Origin: Thermoproteota archaeon
GTDB taxonomy: Archaea > Korarchaeota > JAOZGF01 > JAOZFZ01
Direction: 5' to 3'
Assembly: GCA_027492035.1 (NCBI GenBank)
Contig: JAOZFT010000004.1
Location: 434,001-498,000, forward strand
Length of the DNA stretch: 64,000 nucleotides
In this document: positions 44,033-53,189 of the stretch, in pieces
Numbering within the stretch: position 1 is the stretch's first letter
Layout: the number at the start of each line of letters is the position of its first letter
Notes under the pieces: generated by a model
The model's database searches: none
What the model was told of the DNA's origin: nothing
Seen by the model: the letters and a program-made list of their open reading frames with translations, nothing else
Position numbers and translations under genes: made by a program

Positions 44033-45040
44033 GTGGAGAATGTGGATCTTAGTTTTCTTCGGAGTCTTCAGTTTTCACGTATACTAGTAACTGGTGGAGC
44101 AGGTTTTATAGGCAGTCATTTAGTGGAGGAATTGGTTAGACAAGGGTTTCATGTAAGAGCCGTAGATAATTTATCCACGGGTAAAATTCGAAATTTAAAG
44201 AAGGTTTTGGGAAGCAGTAACTTTGAATTTTTAAAAGGAGACTTAACGGATTTAAGAGAAGCTGAACAGGCTTTAAAAAACATTGACATGGTTTTTCATT
44301 TAGCTGCTGAGCCCTCAGTTTTAGAAAGCTACCATGAACGCGCGAAACACTTCAAAAATAACTTTTTCTCAACATTTAATGTGTTAGAAGCTGCTAAACA
44401 AAATAGAACAGTTAAATGGATAATTTTCTCATCCTCTTCTACAGTATATGGGGAAGCAGGGGTTCTGCCTACTCCGGAAAATTACGGCCCTTTACTTCCA
44501 ATTTCTATTTATGGAGCCTCTAAATTGTCATGTGAAGCTTTGCTCTCAACCTATAGCCATTACTTCGGTTTTAAAGTCACAATTTTCAGGTTAGCTAATA
44601 TAATTGGGTCTAGATTGACACATGGAGTAATACTTGATTTCATAAATAAGTTAAGTATAGATAAGAAAAAATTGGAGATATTGGGGAATGGGAGACAAGA
44701 GAAGTCTTATTTATACATCAAAGATGCAATTGAAGGTTTTTTTTACGGCATAAGAAGTCAAGAAAGCAAAGAGACTAGTTTAGAAGTGTTTAATCTTGGT
44801 TCAAGTGACAGAATCACTGTAAATGAAATAGCTGAAATAGTAGTTAAGGAAATGGGACTAGAGAATGTGAGGTTCATTTATAGAGATGATGTGGGTGATG
44901 GGAGAGGGTGGCTCGGTGACGTGAGGAAAATGCATATTTCAATAATGAAGCTGCTGAAAACAGGTTGGAAGCCTAAACATACAAGTAGAGAAGCTGTTGA
45001 ACACACAGTAAGGGAAATTTTGGAAGAAATTCAGAAATAA
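44033..45040 (+). CDS. NAD-dependent sugar-nucleotide epimerase/dehydratase
   Basis: A 335-aa extended SDR. The NAD motif is TGGAGFIGSH, the catalytic triad SSSSTVYG and YGASK, and the substrate loop VFNLGSSDR. Probably a UDP-glucose/galactose or uronate 4-epimerase for surface glycans. GTG 44033 is the first start; GTG 44042 sits better behind AGGTGGAG (44031-44037). It ends one base before the convergent gatE. Confidence 0.88.
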   Translation: MENVDLSFLRSLQFSRILVTGGAGFIGSHLVEELVRQGFHVRAVDNLSTGKIRNLKKVLGSSNFEFLKGDLTDLREAEQALKNIDMVFHLAAEPSVLESYHERAKHFKNNFFSTFNVLEAAKQNRTVKWIIFSSSSTVYGEAGVLPTPENYGPLLPISIYGASKLSCEALLSTYSHYFGFKVTIFRLANIIGSRLTHGVILDFINKLSIDKKKLEILGNGRQEKSYLYIKDAIEGFFYGIRSQESKETSLEVFNLGSSDRITVNEIAEIVVKEMGLENVRFIYRDDVGDGRGWLGDVRKMHISIMKLLKTGWKPKHTSREAVEHTVREILEEIQK

Positions 45041-46963
45041 TTACTTTCTTCTATTTTTCTTCAGAACTTTGTTAACTTCCTGCTCAACCAGTCGGTAAAC
45101 TGTTTCACCAGGCACTTTTCCCCTAAATTCCTGCATTACTATACCCATTATTTTATTTATGCTTTTTTCTTTGAAGGAAAGAATTAAATCCTTCTTTTCA
45201 CTCACCGTTTTCTCCACCGCCTTTTTAACATCTTCTTCTGAAACTTTTTTCAAGTTAAGTTGTTTAACAGCTTCTTCAGTTGTTAATTTGGGTGTTTCAG
45301 CTATTTTTTGCAGGATTAAGGGGATAGCTTCTTTACTTATTTTCCCTTTCTTGAAAAGGGATAATGTTTCAATTATTTCCTTTTTTTTCAAGTTTTTAAT
45401 GGGGATTCCTTCTCTTTTCAGCGATTTCAAAGTGTTTAAAATCGTGAAAGCAACTGTTTTAGGTTCTGCACCTGAATACTCTACTGCTTCCCTAAACAAT
45501 TCATCCTTATCCTCGATAAGCAGTTGTTTTGCTGTTTCTTCTCTTATTGAGTACCTTCTAGACAATTCTTTAACTAGTTCATCGGGTGAGGAAGGTATCT
45601 TTCTCCTTATTTCATTAATGTATTCCTCCCTTAATTTAATTGGAGATATATCTGTCTCAGGGTACATTCTTGAGGGACCTGGTAGTGGTCTTAAGTATTC
45701 TGTAGTCCCATCTTCTAAAGGCTTTCTTGTTTCAGAGGGTACTCCTATAAGGGCTTGTTTAGCCCGGTCAACAACTGCCTCCAAGGCTTTTTTAGCTTTT
45801 TTTAAGTCATCCACCACTAACACTGCAGCATCTTTCTCTCGGCAATTTAATTGTTTTAATAATCCCTCTGTTTCCTCCACCGAGATACCATAACTTGGTA
45901 ACTCGTCACTGTGGAAAATTCCCCCAACTCCAGCTATCTTTTTTGCATAAGTGGAAAGTTCGTAACCGAATGTTTTTCCTTCTTGAATTTCTAAACTGAG
46001 TAAATTTCTGAATTTAGGAAGTTTCACCGCTAAAGCTACTCCCCCCCTTCTTATTTGGTTCCTTACTATTTTGGAGGCTGTGTTCTTAAAGATGTTTGTT
46101 ACCTCTATATAATTCATGGAAATTTCCTCCATGGTTAAGCCCCTCTTTCTTAATTCTTTCCGGATTTTGATAAGTCCTAGTTGCCTTCTTACTTCATTTT
46201 TCAGTATTTTAGGTATCAGTTCAAGCCTTTGAACTCCCTTTATTTCCTGTCTTGCCCCCTCCTTTATGCTCACGTTTATGTCTTGCCTTATACTCCCTAA
46301 TCCCCTTTGAACCTTATGTGTTGCTCTGAAAATTAATCCCACCTTTTGAGCCACTTCTTTGGCATGTTCAGGGGTTTTTATGTCTGCGGCTGTAGCTACC
46401 TCAACTAAAGGTATACCTAACCTATCTAACCTATATTCTGCTTTAGTGGGGGATGAGGAAATTATGAATGCAGATTCTTCCTCTAAAGTTAATGTTTCCA
46501 GTTTTACATTTCCCTGTTCTGTATTAATTTTAGACCTTTCTGTACCTAGAGCTATTAATGCTGTCCTTTGGAACCCTGTTGTATTGCTTCCGTCAATAAC
46601 TGTTTTTCTCATTACATGTATTTCATCTACAGGTTCCATTTGAAGCATCAAAGAAATCATTAAAGCTATTTCTAATGCTTCCTTGTTAAGCTCATACGGG
46701 GGGCATTCATCAGCTTCCACTTCACAATTAACATCTGAATAAACATGGTAAATGAATTCCCTGTTCCTTACCTTTTCGAATTCAGCGGCAGGGTCTATTT
46801 CCCCCAGTTCACTCTTGGTAAGTGTCAACTTTCTCAGGAGCTTTATTTCAGCTTCGCGTGTTTGTAACTTTGAAGGACAATTACAGAAAAGTTTAGAAGT
46901 GTTAAGTCTCTGATGCCACTCTAAGCCAACCTTTAAACCAATTTTTTCATAATCTATTTGCAT
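45041..46963 (-). CDS. gatE: Glutamyl-tRNA(Gln) amidotransferase subunit E
   Basis: 640 aa. GatB-like kinase cradle (GLEWHQRLNTSKLFCNCP, AEYRLDRLGIPLVEVATA), an inserted GAD domain (around 250-400), then the helical YqeY-like tail. With GatD it converts Glu-tRNA(Gln) to Gln-tRNA(Gln). Present in nearly all archaea. Downstream of gatD by 36 bp. Confidence 0.96.
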   Translation of the reverse strand: MQIDYEKIGLKVGLEWHQRLNTSKLFCNCPSKLQTREAEIKLLRKLTLTKSELGEIDPAAEFEKVRNREFIYHVYSDVNCEVEADECPPYELNKEALEIALMISLMLQMEPVDEIHVMRKTVIDGSNTTGFQRTALIALGTERSKINTEQGNVKLETLTLEEESAFIISSSPTKAEYRLDRLGIPLVEVATAADIKTPEHAKEVAQKVGLIFRATHKVQRGLGSIRQDINVSIKEGARQEIKGVQRLELIPKILKNEVRRQLGLIKIRKELRKRGLTMEEISMNYIEVTNIFKNTASKIVRNQIRRGGVALAVKLPKFRNLLSLEIQEGKTFGYELSTYAKKIAGVGGIFHSDELPSYGISVEETEGLLKQLNCREKDAAVLVVDDLKKAKKALEAVVDRAKQALIGVPSETRKPLEDGTTEYLRPLPGPSRMYPETDISPIKLREEYINEIRRKIPSSPDELVKELSRRYSIREETAKQLLIEDKDELFREAVEYSGAEPKTVAFTILNTLKSLKREGIPIKNLKKKEIIETLSLFKKGKISKEAIPLILQKIAETPKLTTEEAVKQLNLKKVSEEDVKKAVEKTVSEKKDLILSFKEKSINKIMGIVMQEFRGKVPGETVYRLVEQEVNKVLKKNRRK

Positions 46964-46999
46964 CTCTCCATTTTCCCTCTATTTCGCCATTTTATGTAT

Positions 47000-48331
47000 T
47001 TATTTGTTGGTTGGAGGGAAATAGCTTAGGGATAAGTGGGAATTTATTTCTCCTGCAACATTCTTTAAAAGATAGCTCTTAACCTCCTCTATGTTTTGGA
47101 AGCGACCTAATCCAATCATTAACTTAACAAGGGCAACTTCTGGCAACATGTCTTCCCCAGGTATAACTCCCAACTTAAGCAGTTCTCTCCCCCTTCGGTA
47201 AACCCTTAAGTTCACTCTGCCATAAAGGCATTGGGAAGTTAGAACCACCACAGTTTTTTCATCTATTGCTCTCTTTATAGGTTGCAGTAGCTGTTTAGGT
47301 ACATGCCCTAAACCTGTTCCAGCTATGACTAATCCCCTATAGTTTTTGTCCAGGTAGAAATCTATTATTTCAGGGTTTATCCCTGGATGTGCCTGGATTA
47401 AACCCACTTTTGTTTCGACTCTAGTATCAGCTTGAGTTTCTTTTTGAGACGCTTGCCGGTAGTTTGTTAAGAAAACCAATTTTTCCTGGTTTACTAGCCC
47501 CAAAATAGATGAATTAACAGGTAAGAATGCATCTCTTCTTGAAGTATGCATCTTTCTTACTTTTGTACCTCTATGAATGACGCAGAAGTTATCTGAAGGG
47601 GTTTGATGCATCACCACCACTACTTCCCCTAACTTGTGGTAAGAAGCAACTCTTACGGATGAGAGGAAGTTTAAGTATGCATCTGTCGATCCTCTATCTG
47701 AGGACCTCTGCGCACCTGTTAAAACCACAGGGCCGCTTAATGTTTCCAGCATGAAACTTAAAGCGGCTGCAGTGTAATGAAGGGTGTCTGTCCCATGTGT
47801 CACTACCACCCCTTTAACTCCGGAATTTAATTCTTGAGATACCGTTTCAGCTATTTTAACCCATAAATGGGGGTCCATATCTTCACTCAGTATGTTAAAT
47901 AGAAGTTTAGTTCTTATTTTAGCTATTCCCTTAACTTCAGGATACTTAAGGAGTAAATCTTTAGCAGTGAATTGGGGATAAACTGCTCCAGTGCTGTAAT
48001 CAACTCTTGAGGCTATTGTGCCTCCTGTACCGATCACAGTCACTTCTGCATTTTCTATGTATTCCTCTCGATATTTTTTGATTTTTTCAACGGTTCTTTT
48101 AATTCCTTGCTTCTTCAAAACCTTGATTTTCTTAATTTTTTGAAGTCTAACACCTAAATTGTAGCCATTACTCAGTTTAATCACAACGTGATTATCATCT
48201 TCAAGCTCAGGTCGAGGAATCAGTATCCCTTCAAGGGTTTGTGTAGAAGTAATTATTTCAATTAAATCAAAATCTTCAATGTTGTTTTGCTTCAGTAATT
48301 TCCTAGCTCTTCCATGATAGTGAAGAGTCAT
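47000..48331 (-). CDS. gatD: Glutamyl-tRNA(Gln) amidotransferase subunit D
   Basis: About 443 aa. A short N-terminal beta domain is followed by an L-asparaginase-type amidase: VIGTGGTIAS with nucleophilic Thr and VVTHGTDTLHYTA with the second Thr/Asp pair. It feeds ammonia to GatE. ATG 48331 is preferred over TTG 48337 because AAGGT precedes it at normal spacing. Confidence 0.96.
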   Translation of the reverse strand: MTLHYHGRARKLLKQNNIEDFDLIEIITSTQTLEGILIPRPELEDDNHVVIKLSNGYNLGVRLQKIKKIKVLKKQGIKRTVEKIKKYREEYIENAEVTVIGTGGTIASRVDYSTGAVYPQFTAKDLLLKYPEVKGIAKIRTKLLFNILSEDMDPHLWVKIAETVSQELNSGVKGVVVTHGTDTLHYTAAALSFMLETLSGPVVLTGAQRSSDRGSTDAYLNFLSSVRVASYHKLGEVVVVMHQTPSDNFCVIHRGTKVRKMHTSRRDAFLPVNSSILGLVNQEKLVFLTNYRQASQKETQADTRVETKVGLIQAHPGINPEIIDFYLDKNYRGLVIAGTGLGHVPKQLLQPIKRAIDEKTVVVLTSQCLYGRVNLRVYRRGRELLKLGVIPGEDMLPEVALVKLMIGLGRFQNIEEVKSYLLKNVAGEINSHLSLSYFPPTNK

Positions 48332-48474
48332 TCCCAAAACCTTTTTTGAAGGGCAATACTTAACTAAAAAATAATAATCTTTTCTTTTTTTTAAGCTTGA
48401 AACAGCTTTTTTAAAGCAAAATTAACGTTAAAATTTAATTTTCCCTCCCTGTCTATGTAAGGAACGTGGAGAAG

Positions 48475-48503
48475 AATTTTTAAACTTATGTTTTTATATT
48501 TTG
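48475..48503 (+). promoter_or_regulatory. Promoter of the degenerate MinD-like gene
   Basis: Two TATA-like runs, AATTTTTAAACTTA and TTTTTATATTTT, lie 15-40 bp before ATG 48517. No ribosome site is visible, so translation is probably leaderless or nearly so. Confidence 0.4.
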
Positions 48504-48516
48504 TTCATGATTAAAA

Positions 48517-49419
48517 ATGTACAAGCCAATTTTCGTGTTCCTTTGCTTAAATGGAAACCTGTGTGCGGAAGTAACATATAATACATTGAAAGAATTCTCA
48601 AAAAATTACTCTCTTGGAGATTATTACTCAGTTATGGATTTAGATTTCACAAGTCAACTACTTACCAAAAAAATATACCCTAAGTTAACGATAAAGAATT
48701 TGGTGAACCCTGAGAAATATCCCTCATTAATTAATTACTTAATGGGTAGTTGCGAAGTTGAAGATATTGTTTACTTTTTAAAAGACAGGTTTATAGAGTC
48801 AACTTATTCAAACATTCTCTATGTGTTTCCGGGTTTTCTAAATTTAGACTCATTTCAATTAATCAAGAATAGGAAAGATCTTTCAAAGAAATTAGAGAAA
48901 TTAGTTGGTTTCCTTTCTTTAGAAAGTGAAGTTATTTTTGTCAATCAGCCTATCTTCCTTTCAGAACTTATTTTAAATACTCCACTGCACAATTTTGTTT
49001 ATCTAATACCTGTAATTGATGGAACGGTTGAGTTAAAGATTTTAGAAATGGAAATGGAAGAAAATGAAACTTTTAAACAGGAACACTTCACGTTACTAGG
49101 TTTAGTTTCTTTTTCATCTAATAAAGATGAAGAAAAAAATATGGGGCATACATTGTCTCCCCCTGCCGCCGAATTAGAGAAGACAGGGCTTTTCCCAGTA
49201 ATCAACCATAAAAACCCATATTCATCACTTCTTGCGAGAGAAGTGAAAAATTGTATTGAGAAACCGTTCAAGGAAAAATTGAAGGTTATGGATTTTCTGT
49301 ATAAACTAAAAATTTTAGAAATGGAAAACATTCCTCCCCATAAACCTGCTAAATTAGAGAAGTTTGAAAGTGACTTAATTAAAGAAATAAATACTTTAGA
49401 AGAGATGCTTTCTCGATGA
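48517..49419 (+). CDS. Unknown protein; possible degenerate MinD/ParA-like ATPase fold
   Basis: 300 aa, no family I recognise with certainty. The layout recalls MinD: a first strand and loop (IFVFLCLNGNLCAEV) where the P-loop would be but with no Gly-Lys-Thr, then YSVMDLDFTSQLL like the VDLD strand, VYLIPVIDGTVELKIL like the VV-P-DGT strand, TLLGLVSFSSNKD, and a late NP-Y-S element. All nucleotide-binding residues are missing. It overlaps the HTH gene by 4 nt (ATGA), so they act together. Function unknown. Confidence 0.75.
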   Translation: MYKPIFVFLCLNGNLCAEVTYNTLKEFSKNYSLGDYYSVMDLDFTSQLLTKKIYPKLTIKNLVNPEKYPSLINYLMGSCEVEDIVYFLKDRFIESTYSNILYVFPGFLNLDSFQLIKNRKDLSKKLEKLVGFLSLESEVIFVNQPIFLSELILNTPLHNFVYLIPVIDGTVELKILEMEMEENETFKQEHFTLLGLVSFSSNKDEEKNMGHTLSPPAAELEKTGLFPVINHKNPYSSLLAREVKNCIEKPFKEKLKVMDFLYKLKILEMENIPPHKPAKLEKFESDLIKEINTLEEMLSR

Positions 49420-49862
49420 ATAGGAAAAGATTTAATGAATTGTTCATTTATCAAGCCTTAGCTAATTCAGTAAGGCTAGAAATAGTTAAAGAATTGAGAA
49501 AAGGTGCCAAAACCAAGAAAAACTTAGTAAACAGTTTAGCTAAACATAATCTGAACTACTCGAAATTGACTCATCACCTAAGCAAACTAAAGAAAGCAGG
49601 TATAGTAGGTGAAACCTCCTTTATAAGGAACGGTAAAGAAGAGAATTTTGTTTATCTCAAAAAAGATATAAAATTGACTCTGCAACCCTTAGAAGAGCCC
49701 CTAATTAATTTACCTCTACTCAAGACAATAAACGAAATGTTGTTAGTGGTTAAGAAAATAAGGGAACAACTTGAAAAAGGTACTTTACCCAAAGAGGTAG
49801 GCAGAGTTAACTTAAATAAAATCAAGAAAATGTATATTCGTTTAAGAGAAGGCTTATGTTAA
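49416..49862 (+). CDS. ArsR-like winged-helix protein
   Basis: 148 aa. Residues 5-85 form an ArsR-type winged helix (LANSVRLEIVKELRKGAKTK, recognition region SKLTHHLSKLKKAGIV). A short helical tail follows. It is translationally coupled to the MinD-like gene by ATGA overlap. It could regulate that operon or bind the partner. Confidence 0.82.
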   Translation: MNRKRFNELFIYQALANSVRLEIVKELRKGAKTKKNLVNSLAKHNLNYSKLTHHLSKLKKAGIVGETSFIRNGKEENFVYLKKDIKLTLQPLEEPLINLPLLKTINEMLLVVKKIREQLEKGTLPKEVGRVNLNKIKKMYIRLREGLC

Positions 49863-49895
49863 ATTCTCGTTAAAACTATAAAAAAGGGCTGAAGC

Positions 49896-51077
49896 TTAAA
49901 AGGCAATTGTAAAAATGTATGGGATTGCAATAAACAACTTAAAAATTGACTTCCTCATCAGGAAATAAGGAGAAAAAGACTTCTTAAATAAGTGAAACAA
50001 AAGTTTCTCTTGTGAATCAATATCCCATAAATTAATGATTTCACTTTCTGATTCCTTGATCCTCTGAAAAAAGCGTTCCAGCTCATTGGGTAAATAGTTC
50101 TCGAAAACTGTCCTTCCAATTAGTCCAATTCTTATTTTGTTCAACAAAAATTTCCTCCATTCTTTCTCATAAAGTGTTAATCTCTTGTTTTCTTCTAAAA
50201 ACATAACTATATTTTTTGCAGCAATTTTTGCAGCACTTACCCCAAAAAAAATCCCCCCAAAACTTAATGGCTTATTTTGACCAGCAGCGTCACCTACTAA
50301 CAACGTTCTACCTTTTACTGTTTTTCTCCTAGGTTTTGTTGGTAAAAACCATGTAGAGAAACGTCTTGTCGTTAATTTCTTGTTTAAAGCCTCCTTTCTC
50401 AATAAATTCCTAACTGAACCAAAATTTATGTTTAAAGGGAAAACAATACCCACTTTAACTTCCTTGGGGGAAGGGATAATCCAATAAAAAGTGTTTATTG
50501 AACCCAGCCTTAAAAAATGGACTTCGACGGAATCAAGGTCAGAAACGGGCCCTGCAATTAATTGCAAACCGAAACGAACAGGTAAAGGGGGAAAACCAAA
50601 AATTTTAGCTACTTTCGATAACGCACCATCAGCCCCGACTATAACTCTCCCTCTAAACCTTCTTCTGAGACCTGAGTAGGTTTTACAAATTATCTCTGGA
50701 GGCTGAAGTTTCGAGTAAGCTACACACCTAGTTGATTTATATGGAGAGACACCTGTTTCCACTGCTGAAGCACATATTCCTTTGTCAAATACCGACCTGT
50801 CAACCACGTACCCTGTGAATTTAGGAATTTCAATTTCTTCCCCTTTAAATGAAAAAATTTTGAAGGAAGAAACCTTTTCAATAATTGAATGGGAAGGTTT
50901 AATAGGTAAAGAATCCCAGGCCCTTTTTCCAAGCAATCCCGCACAATGGACAGGGATCCCTATCTCCCTATGTTCCTCAATCAAAGCTACATTGTATCCT
51001 TTCTTAGAAAGCAAATAAGATAATGTGGAACCTACTGGTCCCCCTCCTACAATCACTATATCAAAAGAATCCGGCAA
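49896..51077 (-). CDS. Second geranylgeranyl reductase family FAD enzyme
   Basis: 393 aa. The FAD motif GGGPVGSTLSY, a CAGLLGKRAW segment, GRVIVGADGALS and VGDAAGQNKPLSFGGI match the family, but similarity to the 3482 copy is limited and the C-terminus ends in a hydrophobic stretch (IFKLFIAIPYIFTIAF) that may tether it to the membrane. It may reduce a different isoprenoid. TTG start after GTGATGGA. Confidence 0.82.
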   Translation of the reverse strand: MPDSFDIVIVGGGPVGSTLSYLLSKKGYNVALIEEHREIGIPVHCAGLLGKRAWDSLPIKPSHSIIEKVSSFKIFSFKGEEIEIPKFTGYVVDRSVFDKGICASAVETGVSPYKSTRCVAYSKLQPPEIICKTYSGLRRRFRGRVIVGADGALSKVAKIFGFPPLPVRFGLQLIAGPVSDLDSVEVHFLRLGSINTFYWIIPSPKEVKVGIVFPLNINFGSVRNLLRKEALNKKLTTRRFSTWFLPTKPRRKTVKGRTLLVGDAAGQNKPLSFGGIFFGVSAAKIAAKNIVMFLEENKRLTLYEKEWRKFLLNKIRIGLIGRTVFENYLPNELERFFQRIKESESEIINLWDIDSQEKLLFHLFKKSFSPYFLMRKSIFKLFIAIPYIFTIAF

Positions 51078-51098
51078 GTTCCATCACAGGTAATAATG

Positions 51099-51740
51099 TT
51101 AATCCCAAGGTGAGGAAATAAAAATTACCTTAAACGGTGAAAACGCCTTATTCTTTCTTAAATAGCCCTCTTTCTCTAGTTCCTTAATTTTTTTAGACAC
51201 GGTTCCTGGACTTACATTTAGTTTAAAAGCTATTTCAGCGACAGTCATTGGTTTTTCTTTCACTAAATCAAGAATTTTGAACTTTACATCCTTTACCTCT
51301 TGAGTTAGAAAGTGATGGATAAAGTTATTTTTTTCAACAAGTTTTTTTGTTAACAACTGAACATCTCTACTTTTCAACAAATCTTTAGTATCAATTGATA
51401 CTTTGATAGGCTTAATTTCATTCCTTAATTCAGATGCTTCTTTTAGAGATTTAATTTCCTCTTTTAACTTTTTATTTGATAATTCATAATCTTCAATTGT
51501 TAGACTTATTATTTCGGTTAATTTTTCACTTATTTCATCCAAGATTTCGTCAATAAAGGCGAATAGCACCTTCTTTAGAATTTCCCATTCATTCTTCGAT
51601 AACCCTATCCTTCTCCTCAAAATTTTTAATTTGTCGCTGAAACTTTCTTTCTCTTCAGATCTAAGTTTCAAAAGTAAATTATCTAACCTTGCAAAGGCTT
51701 TCCCGGACTCTGTTAATTTAGACACTTTCTTAATCCCCAC
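51099..51740 (-). CDS. Winged-helix protein with long N-terminal helical region
   Basis: 213 aa. Residues 1-145 are helical and charged, probably coiled coil (SLTIEDYELSNKKLKEEIKSL). The C-terminus is a winged helix (MTVAEIAFKLNVSPGTVSKKIKELEKEGYL). It overlaps the acetyltransferase gene by 11 nt. Probable DNA-binding regulator; target unknown. Confidence 0.75.
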   Translation of the reverse strand: MGIKKVSKLTESGKAFARLDNLLLKLRSEEKESFSDKLKILRRRIGLSKNEWEILKKVLFAFIDEILDEISEKLTEIISLTIEDYELSNKKLKEEIKSLKEASELRNEIKPIKVSIDTKDLLKSRDVQLLTKKLVEKNNFIHHFLTQEVKDVKFKILDLVKEKPMTVAEIAFKLNVSPGTVSKKIKELEKEGYLRKNKAFSPFKVIFISSPWD

Positions 51741-52329
51741 TCTTTTTAATCTTCACTAACTCATTACATTCTTCACAAAAAAAGTTCTTTTCAAATTTGT
51801 TTTCACTCACCAATTTTTTTAAAGGATGCCCCAGACGGCAAACATAACCCACTAACCTGGCAGGGTTACCTATGACTAAACCGTTAGCAGGAATGTTTTT
51901 AGTCACTACTGAACCTGCTCCCACCATGCTGTAACTACCTATCTCCACGCCACAAACCAAAACTGAACCTGCACCTATGGAAGCTCCCTTCTTAATTCTT
52001 GTCGGAATAATTCTCCACTCTTTATTAAATGCCCTGGGGTACTTGTCGTTGGTTGAAACAACATGTGGACCTATGAACACATCATCATCAACAATTACTC
52101 CTCTATAAAGAGAAACAAAATTTTGGATCTTAACGTTATTCCCTATTTTCACGTCACAATCTATGTACACTCCCTTACCTATGTTACAGTTCTTACCGAT
52201 TTCAGCTCCTTCCCTTACATGGGCAAAGTGCCAAATCCTTGTTCCCTCCCCTATTTTAACATTCTCCTCTACCACTGCGGTAGGATGTACATAAATTCTG
52301 GACTTATTAAACTTAGACGTAGTCCCCAC
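51730..52329 (-). CDS. Left-handed beta-helix N-acetyltransferase (WbpD-like)
   Basis: 199 aa with many hexapeptide repeats (IGEGTRIWHFAHVREGAEIG) and the WbpD-type loop STNDKYPRAFN. WbpD acetylates the 3-amino group of UDP-2-acetamido-3-amino-glucuronate. A zinc-like C-terminal pair CEEC follows. Start GTG 52329 overlaps the rhomboid gene by 17 nt; AGGTGG is close. With the oxidoreductase at 807 and aminotransferase at 55148 it may complete a diacetylated uronate pathway. Confidence 0.85.
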   Translation of the reverse strand: MGTTSKFNKSRIYVHPTAVVEENVKIGEGTRIWHFAHVREGAEIGKNCNIGKGVYIDCDVKIGNNVKIQNFVSLYRGVIVDDDVFIGPHVVSTNDKYPRAFNKEWRIIPTRIKKGASIGAGSVLVCGVEIGSYSMVGAGSVVTKNIPANGLVIGNPARLVGYVCRLGHPLKKLVSENKFEKNFFCEECNELVKIKKSGD

Positions 52330-52990
52330 CTACTAAAACACTTAAATCTTCCAGTAACTTACGTTTTAAAACCAATGCAATAACTAAACCTGCTAAAAAG
52401 CCTCCTATGTGTGCCCAATAAGCTACTCCCGATTGTTCACCTAAAAGAATCAAAATAAACTGGTAGAAAAACCAGAACAGAATAAATGTTTTTGCACTTA
52501 CTCTGGTGAAAGTGTAACCCCACCCTAAGTAAACTAGTGAAACTATTCTTGCGCGGGGATAAAGGACAAGATAAGCACCTAAAACACCACTTATAGCTCC
52601 ACTTGCTCCAATAGTAGGTATTTTTGATGAAACATTAAGTATAAAATGAGTTAAAGCAGCTAGCACTCCACAAAACAGATAAAAAACTAGAAAAGGAATT
52701 CTTCTAAAAGCCGCTTCCACGTTGTCGCCGAAAATGTAAAGGTAAACCATGTTCCCCATTATGTGAAAAAAGCCTCCATGAAGAAACATACTAGTTACTA
52801 AAGAATACAAATGCTCAAAAGGAGCTTCTGAAAATAAATAAGGGACAAAGCCAAACAGGTAAACAAAATATAAATTTTTTGGAGGCTGCAAAAGCAACTG
52901 ATAAATAAACACAACCACATTAATAACTATCAAAGAAAGAGTAACAACTGGTTTAATACCTGTTCTGTTCTCATCATATATAGGGATCAC
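52313..52990 (-). CDS. Rhomboid family intramembrane serine protease
   Basis: 225 aa, six or so membrane helices. The nucleophile motif is GASGAISG and the paired His lies in AHIGGFLAG; an HGGFFHIMGN loop with catalytic-site Asn/His context precedes. Cleaves membrane proteins within the bilayer. GTG 52990 behind AAGGGGA. Confidence 0.93.
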   Translation of the reverse strand: MIPIYDENRTGIKPVVTLSLIVINVVVFIYQLLLQPPKNLYFVYLFGFVPYLFSEAPFEHLYSLVTSMFLHGGFFHIMGNMVYLYIFGDNVEAAFRRIPFLVFYLFCGVLAALTHFILNVSSKIPTIGASGAISGVLGAYLVLYPRARIVSLVYLGWGYTFTRVSAKTFILFWFFYQFILILLGEQSGVAYWAHIGGFLAGLVIALVLKRKLLEDLSVLVGGDYV

Positions 52991-53164
52991 TCCCCTTTCC
53001 CTCTAACTTACCTCCCAAACAAGTTCTCTAAGGAGTTTCTTTGCTAAATTCTTTCACCTTTCTTGGTTGCGATACTTTTAAAAGATTATTCTTCCTTAAA
53101 AATAATTAGTTATTTCATGTTTAAAGGTTTTCAATATATCTTTAACTGAGAAAGGTTAGACCCC

Positions 53165-53171
53165 TTATAAA
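53165..53171 (+). promoter_or_regulatory. TATA box of the MoxR/VWA operon, leaderless
   Basis: TTATAAA sits 22-25 bp upstream of ATG 53190 with no ribosome site between, the geometry of a leaderless archaeal transcript. Confidence 0.6.
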
Positions 53172-53189
53172 TGCTAAAGTGCATAAGCT

